Shown: positions 25,356-33,766 of the stretch, one piece after another | Layout of the letters: every line of letters starts with the position of its first letter | How positions within the stretch are numbered: position 1 is the first letter of the stretch | Source of the DNA: CAWEQW01 sp963811365 | GTDB lineage: Bacteria; Actinomycetota; Actinomycetes; Propionibacteriales; Nocardioidaceae | Direction: 5' to 3' | DNA: 64,000 bases | Assembly: GCA_963811365.1 (NCBI GenBank) | Contig: CAWEQW010000002.1 | Location: 496,001-560,000 of the forward strand | Notes under the pieces: generated by a model | Seen by the model: only the letters and a program-made list of their open reading frames with translations | What the model was told of the DNA's origin: nothing | The model's database searches: none | Made by a program: the position numbers and the translations under genes

Positions 25356-26683
25356 CCGTGCGTGGACCGCGGTCCCGGTGGGTCCGGAGGAGGGACCGGC
25401 AGCCACACCCGCGCCCGGGTCCCTCCTCCGTTCGGGCCACGCTCGAGGACGACCTCTCCCTGGTAGGTCGCCACGGTGCGGCGGACGATCTGCAGCCCCA
25501 GCCCGCTGAAGCCGGGACGCTCCTGCGGCGGTTCGGCGGACGCCGGCAGCGTCTCCGGGTCATCGAAGCCAGGGCCCTCATCGACGACCTCGACCAGGCA
25601 GCGGCCGCCGACCCGGCGCAGCGTCACCGCGAACGCGGTGCCCTCCGGGGTGTGCGCGAAGACGTTGTCGACGAGCACGTCCACGACGTCGCGCAGGTCG
25701 CCCGGATCCACGGCGGCGGCGCAGCGCTGCCCCGGCACCCGCACCGACACGGTCCGACCCTGGTCCTCTGCCAGTGCGGACCAGAACGAGGCGCGTTCCC
25801 GGACCACCGCCGCGGCGTCGCAGCGGGCGTTCAGCGCGTGCCGGACCGGGCGCCGGGCGTCCTTGACGATCGCGTCGACCGTGCGCTGCAGCTGCCCGAC
25901 GTGTCCCTGCAACCGGGCCGCCAGCTCAGCCTGGTCGACCGCCTCGCTGTCCAGCCGCAACGCCGTCAGCGGGGTGCGCAGCCGGTGCGACAGGTCTCCC
26001 ACGGCGGCCCGTTCGGCAGCCAGGAGCTCGCCGACCCGATCGGCCAGCAGGTTCATGGCCACTCCCAGCTCGGCGACCTCGGACGGCCCGGACGGCGTCG
26101 CGCGCGCGTCCAGGTCGCCCTCGCGCAGCCGGTGCGCCACGCCGGCCAGGTCGGTGACGGGCGTGCTCACCCGGCGGCCCAGCCGGTCCGCGATCACCAC
26201 CGCGGCGAGGAGAAGGAGCAGGCCGAGAAGCACGATCGAGGTCCAGGCCCGCAGCACGCCGCGGTGCAGCACGTCGGGCCCCACCACGGTGCGGACCACG
26301 TCGGTCCCCTGGCTGGTGACCACCGGCACCAGGATCCGGCGGGTGCCCTGGTCGACTACCGTGAAGGCGCTCCCCGTGCGGGCCCGCAGCACGTCGGGGT
26401 CGGTGGCCAGGCCGGGCGCCGGGGAGCCGAGCACCCGGCCGCCGGCGGTGAGCACGCTGGTGGCCGCGGGGGTGCGCTGGTCGAGCTCGTCCACCAGGGC
26501 GCGCAGCCGCGGTCCGTGACGCAGCCCGGAGACCAGGACCGCGACGTTGCGGGCCTCCTGGTCGGCGGCAGCCATCCCGCGGTCCTCGGCCATCGTGCGC
26601 ACCAGCAGGCACAGCGGGATCACGAACGCGAGGATCACCGCTGATGTGGTGGCCGCGACCAGCCACGCGATCTGGCGGCGCAT
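25307..26683 (-). CDS. Two-component sensor histidine kinase
   Basis: This 458-residue membrane kinase has an N-terminal helix (WLVAATTSAVILAFVIPLCLL), an extracytoplasmic sensor region (about residues 35-155), a second helix (WTSIVLLGLLLLLAAVVIA), then a HAMP segment. The H-box is VGDLSHRLRTPLTALRL. The ATPase domain shows LVDNVFAHTPEG (N-box), VVDEGPGF (G1) and GFSGLGLQIVRRTV (G2). The ATG overlaps the stop of the response regulator (TGATG), so the pair is co-translated. The C-terminal 16 codons overlap the convergent 24915 gene. The stimulus is unknown; neighbours suggest envelope redox or metal conditions. Confidence 0.93.
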   Translation of the reverse strand: MRRQIAWLVAATTSAVILAFVIPLCLLVRTMAEDRGMAAADQEARNVAVLVSGLRHGPRLRALVDELDQRTPAATSVLTAGGRVLGSPAPGLATDPDVLRARTGSAFTVVDQGTRRILVPVVTSQGTDVVRTVVGPDVLHRGVLRAWTSIVLLGLLLLLAAVVIADRLGRRVSTPVTDLAGVAHRLREGDLDARATPSGPSEVAELGVAMNLLADRVGELLAAERAAVGDLSHRLRTPLTALRLDSEAVDQAELAARLQGHVGQLQRTVDAIVKDARRPVRHALNARCDAAAVVRERASFWSALAEDQGRTVSVRVPGQRCAAAVDPGDLRDVVDVLVDNVFAHTPEGTAFAVTLRRVGGRCLVEVVDEGPGFDDPETLPASAEPPQERPGFSGLGLQIVRRTVATYQGEVVLERGPNGGGTRARVWLPVPPPDPPGPRSTHGQSSAGSDGSPPPPSS

Positions 26684-27384
26684 CAGGACGTGCCGGTGTC
26701 GGCGTCCGGGGCGACCAGCCGCACCCCGACTCCTCGGACGGTCTGCAGGTAGCGCGGATGTGCGGCGCTCTCGCCGAGCTTGCGCCGCAGCCAGGACAGG
26801 TGCACGTCGACGGTCCGGTCCCCGCCGCCGTACGCCTGCTGCCAGACCTCGGCGAGCAGCGCGCGCTTCGGCACCACCTCGCCGGCGCGGGTGGCGAGTG
26901 CGTGCAGCAGGTCGAACTCCTTGCGGGAGAGCTCCACCGGGGTGCCGTCGAGAGTGACGCTGCGGGCCCTCGGGTCGATGGTGAGGCCGCCGACGACGAG
27001 GGTGGCCGGCGTGCTCGTCTCGCTGCCGCCGCGGCGCATCACTGCCCGCATCCGGGCCGCGATCTGGTCGAGGCCGAAGGGCTTCACGACGTAGTCGTCG
27101 GCGCCGGCGTCGAGAGCCTCGACGATGGTCGCGTCGTCGTCGCGTGCGGTGATCACGATGACCGGCACGTCGCCCAGGCCGCGCAGCATCGCCAGCACCT
27201 GCAGACCGTCGATGTCCGGCAGCCCGAGGTCGAGCAGCACCACGTCGGGCTGCGCCTTGACCACCAGCTCCAGCGCCGCCAGTCCGGTCGGCGCGACGGT
27301 GACGGCATGGCCGCGCTCGTCGAGCCCGCGGCAGAGCGCGCTGCGGATACCCGGGTCGTCCTCGACGACCAGCACCGTGCTCAT
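26683..27384 (-). CDS. OmpR/PhoB-family response regulator
   Basis: This 233-residue regulator has a receiver domain with VLVVEDDPGIRSALCRGLD, phosphoacceptor aspartate in VVLLDLGLPDIDG, and VIVITARDDD plus VVKPFGLDQIAARM. The C-terminal winged helix contains VELSRKEFDLLHALATRAGEV and RTVDVHLSWLRRKLGE. It is the partner of the overlapping kinase at 25307-26683. Its ATG follows TAGCGT by six bases, so the mRNA is probably leaderless. It may regulate the redox operon and the small exported proteins on each side. Confidence 0.95.
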   Translation of the reverse strand: MSTVLVVEDDPGIRSALCRGLDERGHAVTVAPTGLAALELVVKAQPDVVLLDLGLPDIDGLQVLAMLRGLGDVPVIVITARDDDATIVEALDAGADDYVVKPFGLDQIAARMRAVMRRGGSETSTPATLVVGGLTIDPRARSVTLDGTPVELSRKEFDLLHALATRAGEVVPKRALLAEVWQQAYGGGDRTVDVHLSWLRRKLGESAAHPRYLQTVRGVGVRLVAPDADTGTS

Positions 27385-27390
27385 GTCTGC

Positions 27391-27396
27391 ACGCTA
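27391..27396 (-). promoter_or_regulatory. -10 box of the response regulator (TAGCGT)
   Basis: On the minus strand TAGCGT, six bases, then ATG 27384; a leaderless promoter. Confidence 0.55.
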
Positions 27397-27443
27397 CGGC
27401 AGCAGGGCCGGCCCTCCGGGCGACTCGGTGGAAGAGTGGTGTC

Positions 27444-28037
27444 ATGAGGAGGTCCTGGACGGTCGGGCTGCTGGTGTGGCTGGGGGTGGTCGTGGTCGCG
27501 TCGGCGCTGACCTGGACGGTGATCAACTCCGCGGGCGACCAGGTCCTCACCGACAGCGCGCCGGTCCCGCTCCCGGCGGCCGCGCCGGAGCCTTCGCAGA
27601 GCATGCGGCCCTCGCCGTCGATGACGCGCTCGCCGGCGCACCACCGTGGTGCGGCCGGAGCGAACCCGAGCCGTGCGACGCCGCCGGCGGCGTCTCAGCA
27701 GCCCCGGCGCTCGCGGACGGCGACCGGCTCCGCCGCGGGGACGCAGGCCTCGCGTCCCGGGGGGCGGCAGGCCCGTACGGCCGCCCCGCTCTCCCACGAC
27801 AGCACCTGGCACGCCGCCCCCGGATCGGTGACCGTCGGCTGCACCGGGAGCCGCTCGTCGCTGGTGTCCGCGACGCCGAACGACGGCTACCGCGTCGAGG
27901 TGGGTGGACCCGGTCCCGGCGAGGTGGAGGTGACCTTCAAGGGCGACGGCCGCCAGACGCAGGTGCAGGCGCTGTGCTCGTCGAGCGCCGCCCGGTTCAC
28001 CGTGGAGAGCGACTCCACCGCGCCCGGGGACGAGTAG
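27444..28037 (+). CDS. Membrane-anchored exported protein of unknown function
   Basis: This 197-residue protein starts with a signal or anchor helix (TVGLLVWLGVVVVASALTW), followed by a low-complexity Pro/Ser/Ala/Arg region (about residues 35-115). A small C-terminal domain contains WHAAPGSVTVGCTG, DGYRVEVGGPGPGEVEVTF and VQALCSSSAARFTV, with two cysteines that could form a disulfide. The C-terminal part resembles small beta domains of envelope proteins, but I do not recognise a family. It is divergent from the two-component genes (59 bases apart) and may be one of their targets. A GGAAGAG site precedes ATG 27444. Confidence 0.7.
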   Translation: MRRSWTVGLLVWLGVVVVASALTWTVINSAGDQVLTDSAPVPLPAAAPEPSQSMRPSPSMTRSPAHHRGAAGANPSRATPPAASQQPRRSRTATGSAAGTQASRPGGRQARTAAPLSHDSTWHAAPGSVTVGCTGSRSSLVSATPNDGYRVEVGGPGPGEVEVTFKGDGRQTQVQALCSSSAARFTVESDSTAPGDE

Positions 28038-28044
28038 CCGGCCG

Positions 28045-30342
28045 TCAGGGTCCGATGTAGCCGGTGGCCACCTTCGCGTCGTCGAAGTACGTCGTCAGCG
28101 TGCGCCCGGCCACGCTGTCCCCGATGAGCAGCTCGCCGGCCGGGTTCACCCCGAGGTCCCAGGTGCCTGCCACGCCGGGCACGGCGTTGCCGTCCAGCCA
28201 CGCCTCGGCATAGCCCTGGCTGCTGTTCACCGTCAGGTGCAGCTCGAGGCTGTGCCACCCGCCCCGAGCCGGCTTCACGGTGCTGGACCTCGCGGTCCTC
28301 GTGTTGAGGTTGGTCAGCTGGAGCCGGCCGTCGGCGGCGATCCGACCTCCCAGCATCTTCTTGCCCGCCGGGTCGTTGAGCATGAAGAGGTTCACCGGGT
28401 TGGCGCCCTGCTGGGCGACCTGGAACCACACCCGTGCGTAGAGGTCGGTCTGCGGCGTCGGCAGCAGTGCCGTAGCGGTGGCCTTGTTGACGTCCTTGGC
28501 CGCCCACGACCCGGTGTGCCTGACCGACTGCTGCACGGTGATGCCGTTGCGCGCGGCCCACAGGTTGAGGCTCCCGGACTCGAAGCCGTCAGCGAACAAC
28601 GGCTGTCCGGTGGGCTGGCGCAGCACCTGGAGGTCACTCTGGACCGACGTGTTGCCCGAGGAGTCCACGGCCTGCACGAAGTAGGAGTAGTCCTTCGTGG
28701 TCGCCACGCCGGTGTCGTCGTAGGACGAGACGGAGCCGGCCAGCGTCTTCACCAGCGCGCCGTTGCGGAACACCCGGTAGCTCGACACCCCCTGCGACGA
28801 GTCGGCCGAGGGCCAGGACAGGTGCACGCTCGTACCGTCTGCGGACCGGCTGCCGGTGAGCAGGGGGGCCGACGGCGGCACGGTGTCACCAGAGGTCCGC
28901 GGCTTGTAGTAGGCCAGCCGACCGCCCGCTGTCGCGACCAGCATCCCGTCGTCGGCGAACACGGGCTGGGCGAAGCCGGAGAGCCCGGTGACGAAGTTGA
29001 CCACCTTCCCGGTGCCCGCGTCGACCAGCGGCAGGCCGATCGTGGCGCCGGCATCCGTGACGTACTCCGGCGCGGCGACCACGCCTCCCGCGCTCATCGA
29101 CGGGCTGCCGAGGACGATGCCGCCGAGGCCCGTCTCCCACTGGACGGTGCCGGTGTTCGGGTCCAGCCGGCGGATCGACCCCTGGTAGCCGACGTTGTCG
29201 ACGGTCGTGGGGTTGCTCGCCTCGTAGAGGGAGGTGCCGTTCCAGATCGGCGCCGCCAGGCAGGCCCTGGTGCCGGCGGGGGTACCGAGCCCGACCTTGA
29301 GCTTCCACACCGCTCCCGCGGCCAGGTCGTCGCGCCGCCAGGCGTACAGCACGCCGTTCTTGTTGCACGCGGCGACCAGCGGGGTGTCCACCCCGGCCAC
29401 GGAAGCGTGGAACAGCGTGGGGGAGGAGGCGAAGTCGGGGTCACCAGGACGGTCCGTGGGAGGCACCGTCCAGATCGACCTCGTGGCGAGCGTGGTGCCG
29501 TCGAGCCGGACCACCGAGTAGTCGTCGCCCTGGGGCGCCGGCGGGCTGGGGCCGCTGCCCGTGGTCACGTAGACGTCACCGGTGGCCGTGTCGAGTGCCG
29601 GGCTGGTCCAGACGCCCGAGCCCACCGCCCCCGACGGCATGCCCCAGTACGACGCCTGCAACGAGCCGGTCCTCTGGTCGAACGACTGCAGGCCGCCACG
29701 GACCCACGGCTTGTCGCAGTTGGAGCTGACACCCATGTAGACGTGCCCGTTGGCGACCACCGGTGAGGCCCAGTTGAAGATGTCGTTGATGACGGAGGAG
29801 GGAAGCGTCTCGCCGACCTGGGCGCGCCACCGCTGCGTCCCTGTGGCGGCGTCCAGGGCGTAGACGTTGCCGTCCGGTGCTCCGACGTACACGGTCGGCT
29901 TGCCGCTGCCGGGGTCCGGAGCGATCGCCGCGGTGGACACGAAGCCTTTCGCGGCGCACGTCGTGGCGGGCTGCCACCCGAGCAGCTTCTTCCAGATCAC
30001 GGCGCCGGTGCTGAGGTTCAGCGCGTAGAACCACCCGGTGTTCGCCCCGATGTACACGGTGCCGTCGTACACCGTCGGGCTCGCGTAGAACCTCTTGGGC
30101 GGCTGCCCCGCCTGCGACGGCGAGTCGGGGTCGAAGTTCCACAGCCGCTTGAGGGTCTGCGCGCTCGACGGGGTGACGTTCGTGGCCTCCGATGACGAGG
30201 AGTGCCCGCCGTCGAGGAGGTACGACGTCCAGTTGTGCGTCGTCGCGCCCACCACCGCGCCCACCGCTCCCACGAGGAGGAGCGCGGTCACGGCGACCAG
30301 GACGGTGCCGCGCCGAAGGCGCTGCGTCAGACGTGCGTGCAT
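28045..30342 (-). CDS. Secreted PQQ-type beta-propeller protein with Fn3 and jellyroll domains
   Basis: This 765-residue exported protein begins with a basic segment and a hydrophobic signal (GTVLVAVTALLLVGAVGAVV). Residues about 60-480 form PQQ-like beta-propeller repeats, for example DGTVYIGANTGWFYALNLST, TVYVGAPDGNVYALDAATG and GDVYVTTGSGPS. A fibronectin type III domain follows (about 490-580, PSAPLLTGSRSADGTSVHLS). The C-terminal 180 residues (LFADGFESGSLNLWAARNG and GGWHSLELHLTVNSSQGYAE) resemble a concanavalin/LamG-like jellyroll. Catalytic dehydrogenase residues are not evident, so it is more likely a binding or scaffold protein at the surface than a quinoprotein enzyme. No partner gene is adjacent. 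Confidence 0.82.
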   Translation of the reverse strand: MHARLTQRLRRGTVLVAVTALLLVGAVGAVVGATTHNWTSYLLDGGHSSSSEATNVTPSSAQTLKRLWNFDPDSPSQAGQPPKRFYASPTVYDGTVYIGANTGWFYALNLSTGAVIWKKLLGWQPATTCAAKGFVSTAAIAPDPGSGKPTVYVGAPDGNVYALDAATGTQRWRAQVGETLPSSVINDIFNWASPVVANGHVYMGVSSNCDKPWVRGGLQSFDQRTGSLQASYWGMPSGAVGSGVWTSPALDTATGDVYVTTGSGPSPPAPQGDDYSVVRLDGTTLATRSIWTVPPTDRPGDPDFASSPTLFHASVAGVDTPLVAACNKNGVLYAWRRDDLAAGAVWKLKVGLGTPAGTRACLAAPIWNGTSLYEASNPTTVDNVGYQGSIRRLDPNTGTVQWETGLGGIVLGSPSMSAGGVVAAPEYVTDAGATIGLPLVDAGTGKVVNFVTGLSGFAQPVFADDGMLVATAGGRLAYYKPRTSGDTVPPSAPLLTGSRSADGTSVHLSWPSADSSQGVSSYRVFRNGALVKTLAGSVSSYDDTGVATTKDYSYFVQAVDSSGNTSVQSDLQVLRQPTGQPLFADGFESGSLNLWAARNGITVQQSVRHTGSWAAKDVNKATATALLPTPQTDLYARVWFQVAQQGANPVNLFMLNDPAGKKMLGGRIAADGRLQLTNLNTRTARSSTVKPARGGWHSLELHLTVNSSQGYAEAWLDGNAVPGVAGTWDLGVNPAGELLIGDSVAGRTLTTYFDDAKVATGYIGP

Positions 30343-30526
30343 GGAGGACCCCTAGCGTGACGTGTCCTTCGCACGGTCCGCGCTGAGGGTGGGCGGCGCC
30401 ATGCCCGGAGCAGAATGTCGCCCCAACGGGCCAGTCGGCTCCACCCCGCGGAGTCACGACGGGTCCGGAGTCTCCGACACGCGAGAGCTGCGCGGTTCGG
30501 GGGACTCGGCGCAGCCGGGGTTCCGG

Positions 30527-31408
30527 TCAGACGTCGAGCAGCCGGCCGGTCTCGGCGACGAGCCGCCCCCGGAGCGGGACACCGCGCTCGGCGAAGCGGC
30601 GCTGGGCGGCGACGTACTCCTGCTTGCCCTCCGGTGTCTCGATCCGCACGGGGTCGTAGCCGAGGGCGCTGAGGTCGTACGGCGAGGCCCGCATGTCGAG
30701 CACCCGGATGTCGCGGGCCAGCGCGAAGCAGTCGGCGACCAGCTCCGAGGGGATCATCGGGGAGAGCCGGAAGGCGTGCTTGTAGAGGTCCATGCCGGCG
30801 TGCAGGCAGCCCGGCTGCTCGAACGCCGCGCGGTCGTTGCGACCGGGCTGCAGGACGTTGCGCGCACGGGCGGCGTCGGTGAAGAACCGGAACGCGTCGA
30901 AGTGCGAGCAGGCGACGCGGTGCCCCTCCACGACGCTGTCGGTGCCGCGTGCGCCGAGCCTGAGCGGCCACGACGCGTGCCGGACCTGCTCCTGGTCGAG
31001 CCGGTAGACCATCGCCCACTCGTGCAGGCCGAAGCAGCCGAGCTGCGGAGGTCGCCCCGCGGTGGCGGTCAGCAGTTCGTGCAGCGCGGCGACCAACCGT
31101 GCCTGGGCGCGGACGTGCTCGTCGGCGACGCGGACCACGGCAGCGTCACGGACGTAGCCCCTCCACATGGCGTGCTCGTCGGCGCCGGTCAGCGCGACGC
31201 CGTACCCGGGGTGCCAACGGCGCAGCGCGGCGGGTCGCTGGGTGTAGTAGGTGAACAGGAAGTCCTCGACGGGGTGCGGGTCCCGAGCCCGTCGCCGGGC
31301 GAGATGCGGGGTCAGCCAGGCGTCGACCCGTGCGGCGTGCGCGTCCTGCCGGGCCCGCCAGGTCCGCTCGCCGAGGACGACCGTCGTGCAGCTGTCCGCC
31401 GTGTCCAC
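30527..31408 (-). CDS. 3-Methyladenine-DNA-glycosylase-annotated family protein
   Basis: This 293-residue protein belongs to an actinobacterial family commonly annotated as 3-methyladenine DNA glycosylase. Recognisable blocks are RTWRARQDAHAARVDAWL, HPVEDFLFTYYTQRPAALRRWHPG (split here for length at RPAAL), GCFGLHEWAMVYR, CSHFDAFRFFTDAARARN and the C-terminal RFAERGVPLRGRLVAE. Catalytic evidence for the family is not known to me, so the activity is tentative. The GTG at 31408 is chosen because TACCCT with seven bases precedes it on the minus strand; the open frame upstream is antisense to the FAH gene. It is divergent from the FAH-gltX operon. Confidence 0.7.
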   Translation of the reverse strand: MDTADSCTTVVLGERTWRARQDAHAARVDAWLTPHLARRRARDPHPVEDFLFTYYTQRPAALRRWHPGYGVALTGADEHAMWRGYVRDAAVVRVADEHVRAQARLVAALHELLTATAGRPPQLGCFGLHEWAMVYRLDQEQVRHASWPLRLGARGTDSVVEGHRVACSHFDAFRFFTDAARARNVLQPGRNDRAAFEQPGCLHAGMDLYKHAFRLSPMIPSELVADCFALARDIRVLDMRASPYDLSALGYDPVRIETPEGKQEYVAAQRRFAERGVPLRGRLVAETGRLLDV

Positions 31409-31448
31409 AGGGTCGAGGGTAGTCAGCCGGCCGGCCGGCCGGCGAAGG

Positions 31449-31454
31449 TAGGCT
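31449..31454 (+). promoter_or_regulatory. -10 box of the FAH-gltX operon (TAGGCT)
   Basis: TAGGCT, six bases, then GTG 31461; leaderless arrangement. Confidence 0.6.
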
Positions 31455-31460
31455 CCCTGG

Positions 31461-32261
31461 GTGCGCATCGCGAGATTCACGACCGGGGACGACCCCCAGT
31501 ACGGCATCGTCACCGGCGACGTCGACGACCTCGGCATCCCGGCGGAGGACACCGTGGTGGTCGCGCTCGCCGGTGACCCGCTCCACGTGGGCATGAACCC
31601 CACCGACACCCAGCACGCCCTCGCGGACGTCCGGCTGCTGGCCCCGGTGCTCCCGCGCAGCAAGGTCGTCGGGATCGGCAGGAACTATGCGGCGCACGCC
31701 TCTGAGATGGGCGGTGACGTGCCGACGGAGCCGCTGATCTTCCTCAAGCCGAACACGTCGGTGGTCGGGCCCGGCGACCCGATCTTCTACCCCCGGCAGA
31801 CCAGGAGCCTCCACTTCGAGGGCGAGCTGGCCGTGGTGATCGGTCGGATCTGCCGCGAGGTCGCGCCCGAGCGGGTGCCGGACGTGGTCTATGGCTACAC
31901 GGTCGGCAACGACGTGACCGCGCGCGACCTGCAGAGGAGCGACGTGCAGTTCACCCGCGCCAAGGGCTTCGACTCCTTCTGCCCGCTCGGACCCTGGATC
32001 GAGACCGAGCTCGACACCTCCGACCTCGCCGTGACCACGCACCTCAACGGCGACCTGAAGCAGGACGGCAGGACCAAGGACATGGTCTTCGACGTGCCGG
32101 CGCTGGTCGCCTACGTCTCGTCGGTGATGACCCTGCTCCCCGGCGACGTGATCCTCACCGGGACCCCGGACGGCGTCGGTCCCATGGAGGTCGGCGACGA
32201 GGTCGAGGTGAGCGTCGCCGGCATCGGATCCCTGACCAACAAGGTGGTTTCTCGTGACTGA
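31461..32261 (+). CDS. Fumarylacetoacetate hydrolase family protein
   Basis: This 266-residue protein belongs to the FAH superfamily (hydrolases or decarboxylases of beta-keto acids, metal dependent). Blocks are KVVGIGRNYAAHASEMG, PLIFLKPNTSVVGPGDP, the metal-binding LHFEGELAVVIGR, VYGYTVGNDVTARDLQ, FDSFCPLGPWIE and GDVILTGTPDGVGPM. The exact substrate cannot be told. It overlaps gltX by eight bases and is likely co-transcribed with it; this pairing is common in actinobacteria. It starts with a leaderless GTG at 31461. Confidence 0.92.
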   Translation: MRIARFTTGDDPQYGIVTGDVDDLGIPAEDTVVVALAGDPLHVGMNPTDTQHALADVRLLAPVLPRSKVVGIGRNYAAHASEMGGDVPTEPLIFLKPNTSVVGPGDPIFYPRQTRSLHFEGELAVVIGRICREVAPERVPDVVYGYTVGNDVTARDLQRSDVQFTRAKGFDSFCPLGPWIETELDTSDLAVTTHLNGDLKQDGRTKDMVFDVPALVAYVSSVMTLLPGDVILTGTPDGVGPMEVGDEVEVSVAGIGSLTNKVVSRD

Positions 32262-33747
32262 CCCCGGACCCGACTCCTCGGTCCGCGTCCGCTTCTGTCC
32301 GTCCCCGACCGGCTCTCCCCACGTCGGGCTCGCCCGCACGGCTTTGTTCAACTGGGCGTTCGCCCGCCACCACGGCGGGACGTTCGTGTTCCGCATCGAG
32401 GACACCGACGCGGCGCGTGACTCGCAGGAGTCCTACGACACGTTGCTCGAGGTGATGCGGTGGCTCGGCTTCACCTGGGACGAGGGGCCCGAGGTCGGAG
32501 GCGAGCACGGGCCCTACCGCCAGTCCGAGCGCTACGACGTCTACTCCCGCGTCGCCACGCGGCTGCGGGACAGCGGGCGAGCCTACGACTGCTACTGCTC
32601 GCAGGAGGAGCTCGAGGAGCGCAACGAGCGAGCGCGCTCCGAAGGCCGGGCGCCTGGGTACGACGGCCACTGCCGCGCCCTCGGCGACGAGCAGGTGGCG
32701 GCCTACCGGGCCGAGGGTCGCCGGCCGGTCCTCAGGTTCCGGATGCCCGACCAGGCGATCACCTTCACCGACCTGGTGCGTGGCGAGATCACCTTCCAGC
32801 CGGAGAACGTCCCCGACTACGTGCTGGTCCGGGCCAACGGACACCCCCTCTACACGTTGGTGAACCCGGTCGACGACGCGCTCATGGAGATCACCCACGT
32901 GCTGCGTGGCGAGGACCTGCTGTCCTCGACGCCGCGCCAGCTGGCGCTGTACGACGCGCTGGCCGAGATCGGCGTCGGGACAGGTCGCGCACCCCGGTTC
33001 GGCCACCTTCCCTATGTCATGGGCCAGGGCAACAAGAAGCTCTCCAAGCGGGACCCGGAGTCCAACCTCCTCGGCTACCGCGACCGAGGCTTCCTTCCGG
33101 AGGGCCTGCTCAACTACCTGGCCCTGCTGGGCTGGGCCATCGCGGAGGACCGCGACGTCTTCTCCATGGCGGAGATGGTCAGGGAGTTCCGGCTCGAGCG
33201 GGTGAACCCCAACCCGGCCAGGTTCGACCTCAAGAAGGCCGAGGCCATCAACGCGGCTCATGTGCGCGCGCTCGACGTCGCAGACCTGGCCGACCGGATG
33301 ACCCCCTACCTGCAGAGCGCCGGAGTGCTGGGGGACCGGGTGTCAGAGGATCAGAGGAGGCTGTTGCGGCAGGCGGCTCCGCTCGTGCAGGAGCGGATGA
33401 CCACGCTCGGCGAGGTCGTCGGGATGCTCGGCTTCCTGTTCGTCGACGAGAGTGCCTTCACACGGGACCCGGCCGACGAGGCCAAGCTCCTCGACGAGGA
33501 GGGCCGCGCCGTGGTGAAGGCCGCGCACGCCGCGCTCGCCGAGCTGTCGACCTGGGAGACCGCCGCGATCGACGAGGCGCTGCGCGCCGCGCTCGTGCAG
33601 GACCTCGGCCTGAAGCCGCGCACCGCGTTCGGACCGGTGCGGGTCGCCGTCACCGGACGGCGGGTCTCCCCGCCGCTGTTCGAGTCGCTGGAGCTGCTGG
33701 GTCGCGAGCGCGCCCTGTCCCGTCTCGCGAGCGCGCAGGACGCCTGA
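32254..33747 (+). CDS. gltX: Glutamyl-tRNA synthetase
   Basis: This class I aminoacyl-tRNA synthetase of 497 residues charges tRNA-Glu, and probably tRNA-Gln for later amidation if, as in most actinobacteria, no glutaminyl-tRNA synthetase exists. The HIGH motif appears as SPTGSPHVGLART and the KMSKS motif as NKKLSKRDPES. Zinc-like Cys residues are in YDCYCSQEELEERN. The all-helical anticodon-binding domain follows from about residue 320. The GTG at 32254 lies within the end of the FAH gene. tRNA-Gln and tRNA-Glu lie just downstream, a functional grouping. Confidence 0.97.
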   Translation: MTDPGPDSSVRVRFCPSPTGSPHVGLARTALFNWAFARHHGGTFVFRIEDTDAARDSQESYDTLLEVMRWLGFTWDEGPEVGGEHGPYRQSERYDVYSRVATRLRDSGRAYDCYCSQEELEERNERARSEGRAPGYDGHCRALGDEQVAAYRAEGRRPVLRFRMPDQAITFTDLVRGEITFQPENVPDYVLVRANGHPLYTLVNPVDDALMEITHVLRGEDLLSSTPRQLALYDALAEIGVGTGRAPRFGHLPYVMGQGNKKLSKRDPESNLLGYRDRGFLPEGLLNYLALLGWAIAEDRDVFSMAEMVREFRLERVNPNPARFDLKKAEAINAAHVRALDVADLADRMTPYLQSAGVLGDRVSEDQRRLLRQAAPLVQERMTTLGEVVGMLGFLFVDESAFTRDPADEAKLLDEEGRAVVKAAHAALAELSTWETAAIDEALRAALVQDLGLKPRTAFGPVRVAVTGRRVSPPLFESLELLGRERALSRLASAQDA

Positions 33748-33766
33748 GACCGGCGGAGGTGGGGCG

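Noticed and set aside
31254..33747. A minus-strand gene opposite FAH and gltX
   Set aside because: Only mirror frames of clear plus-strand enzymes; no independent motifs.
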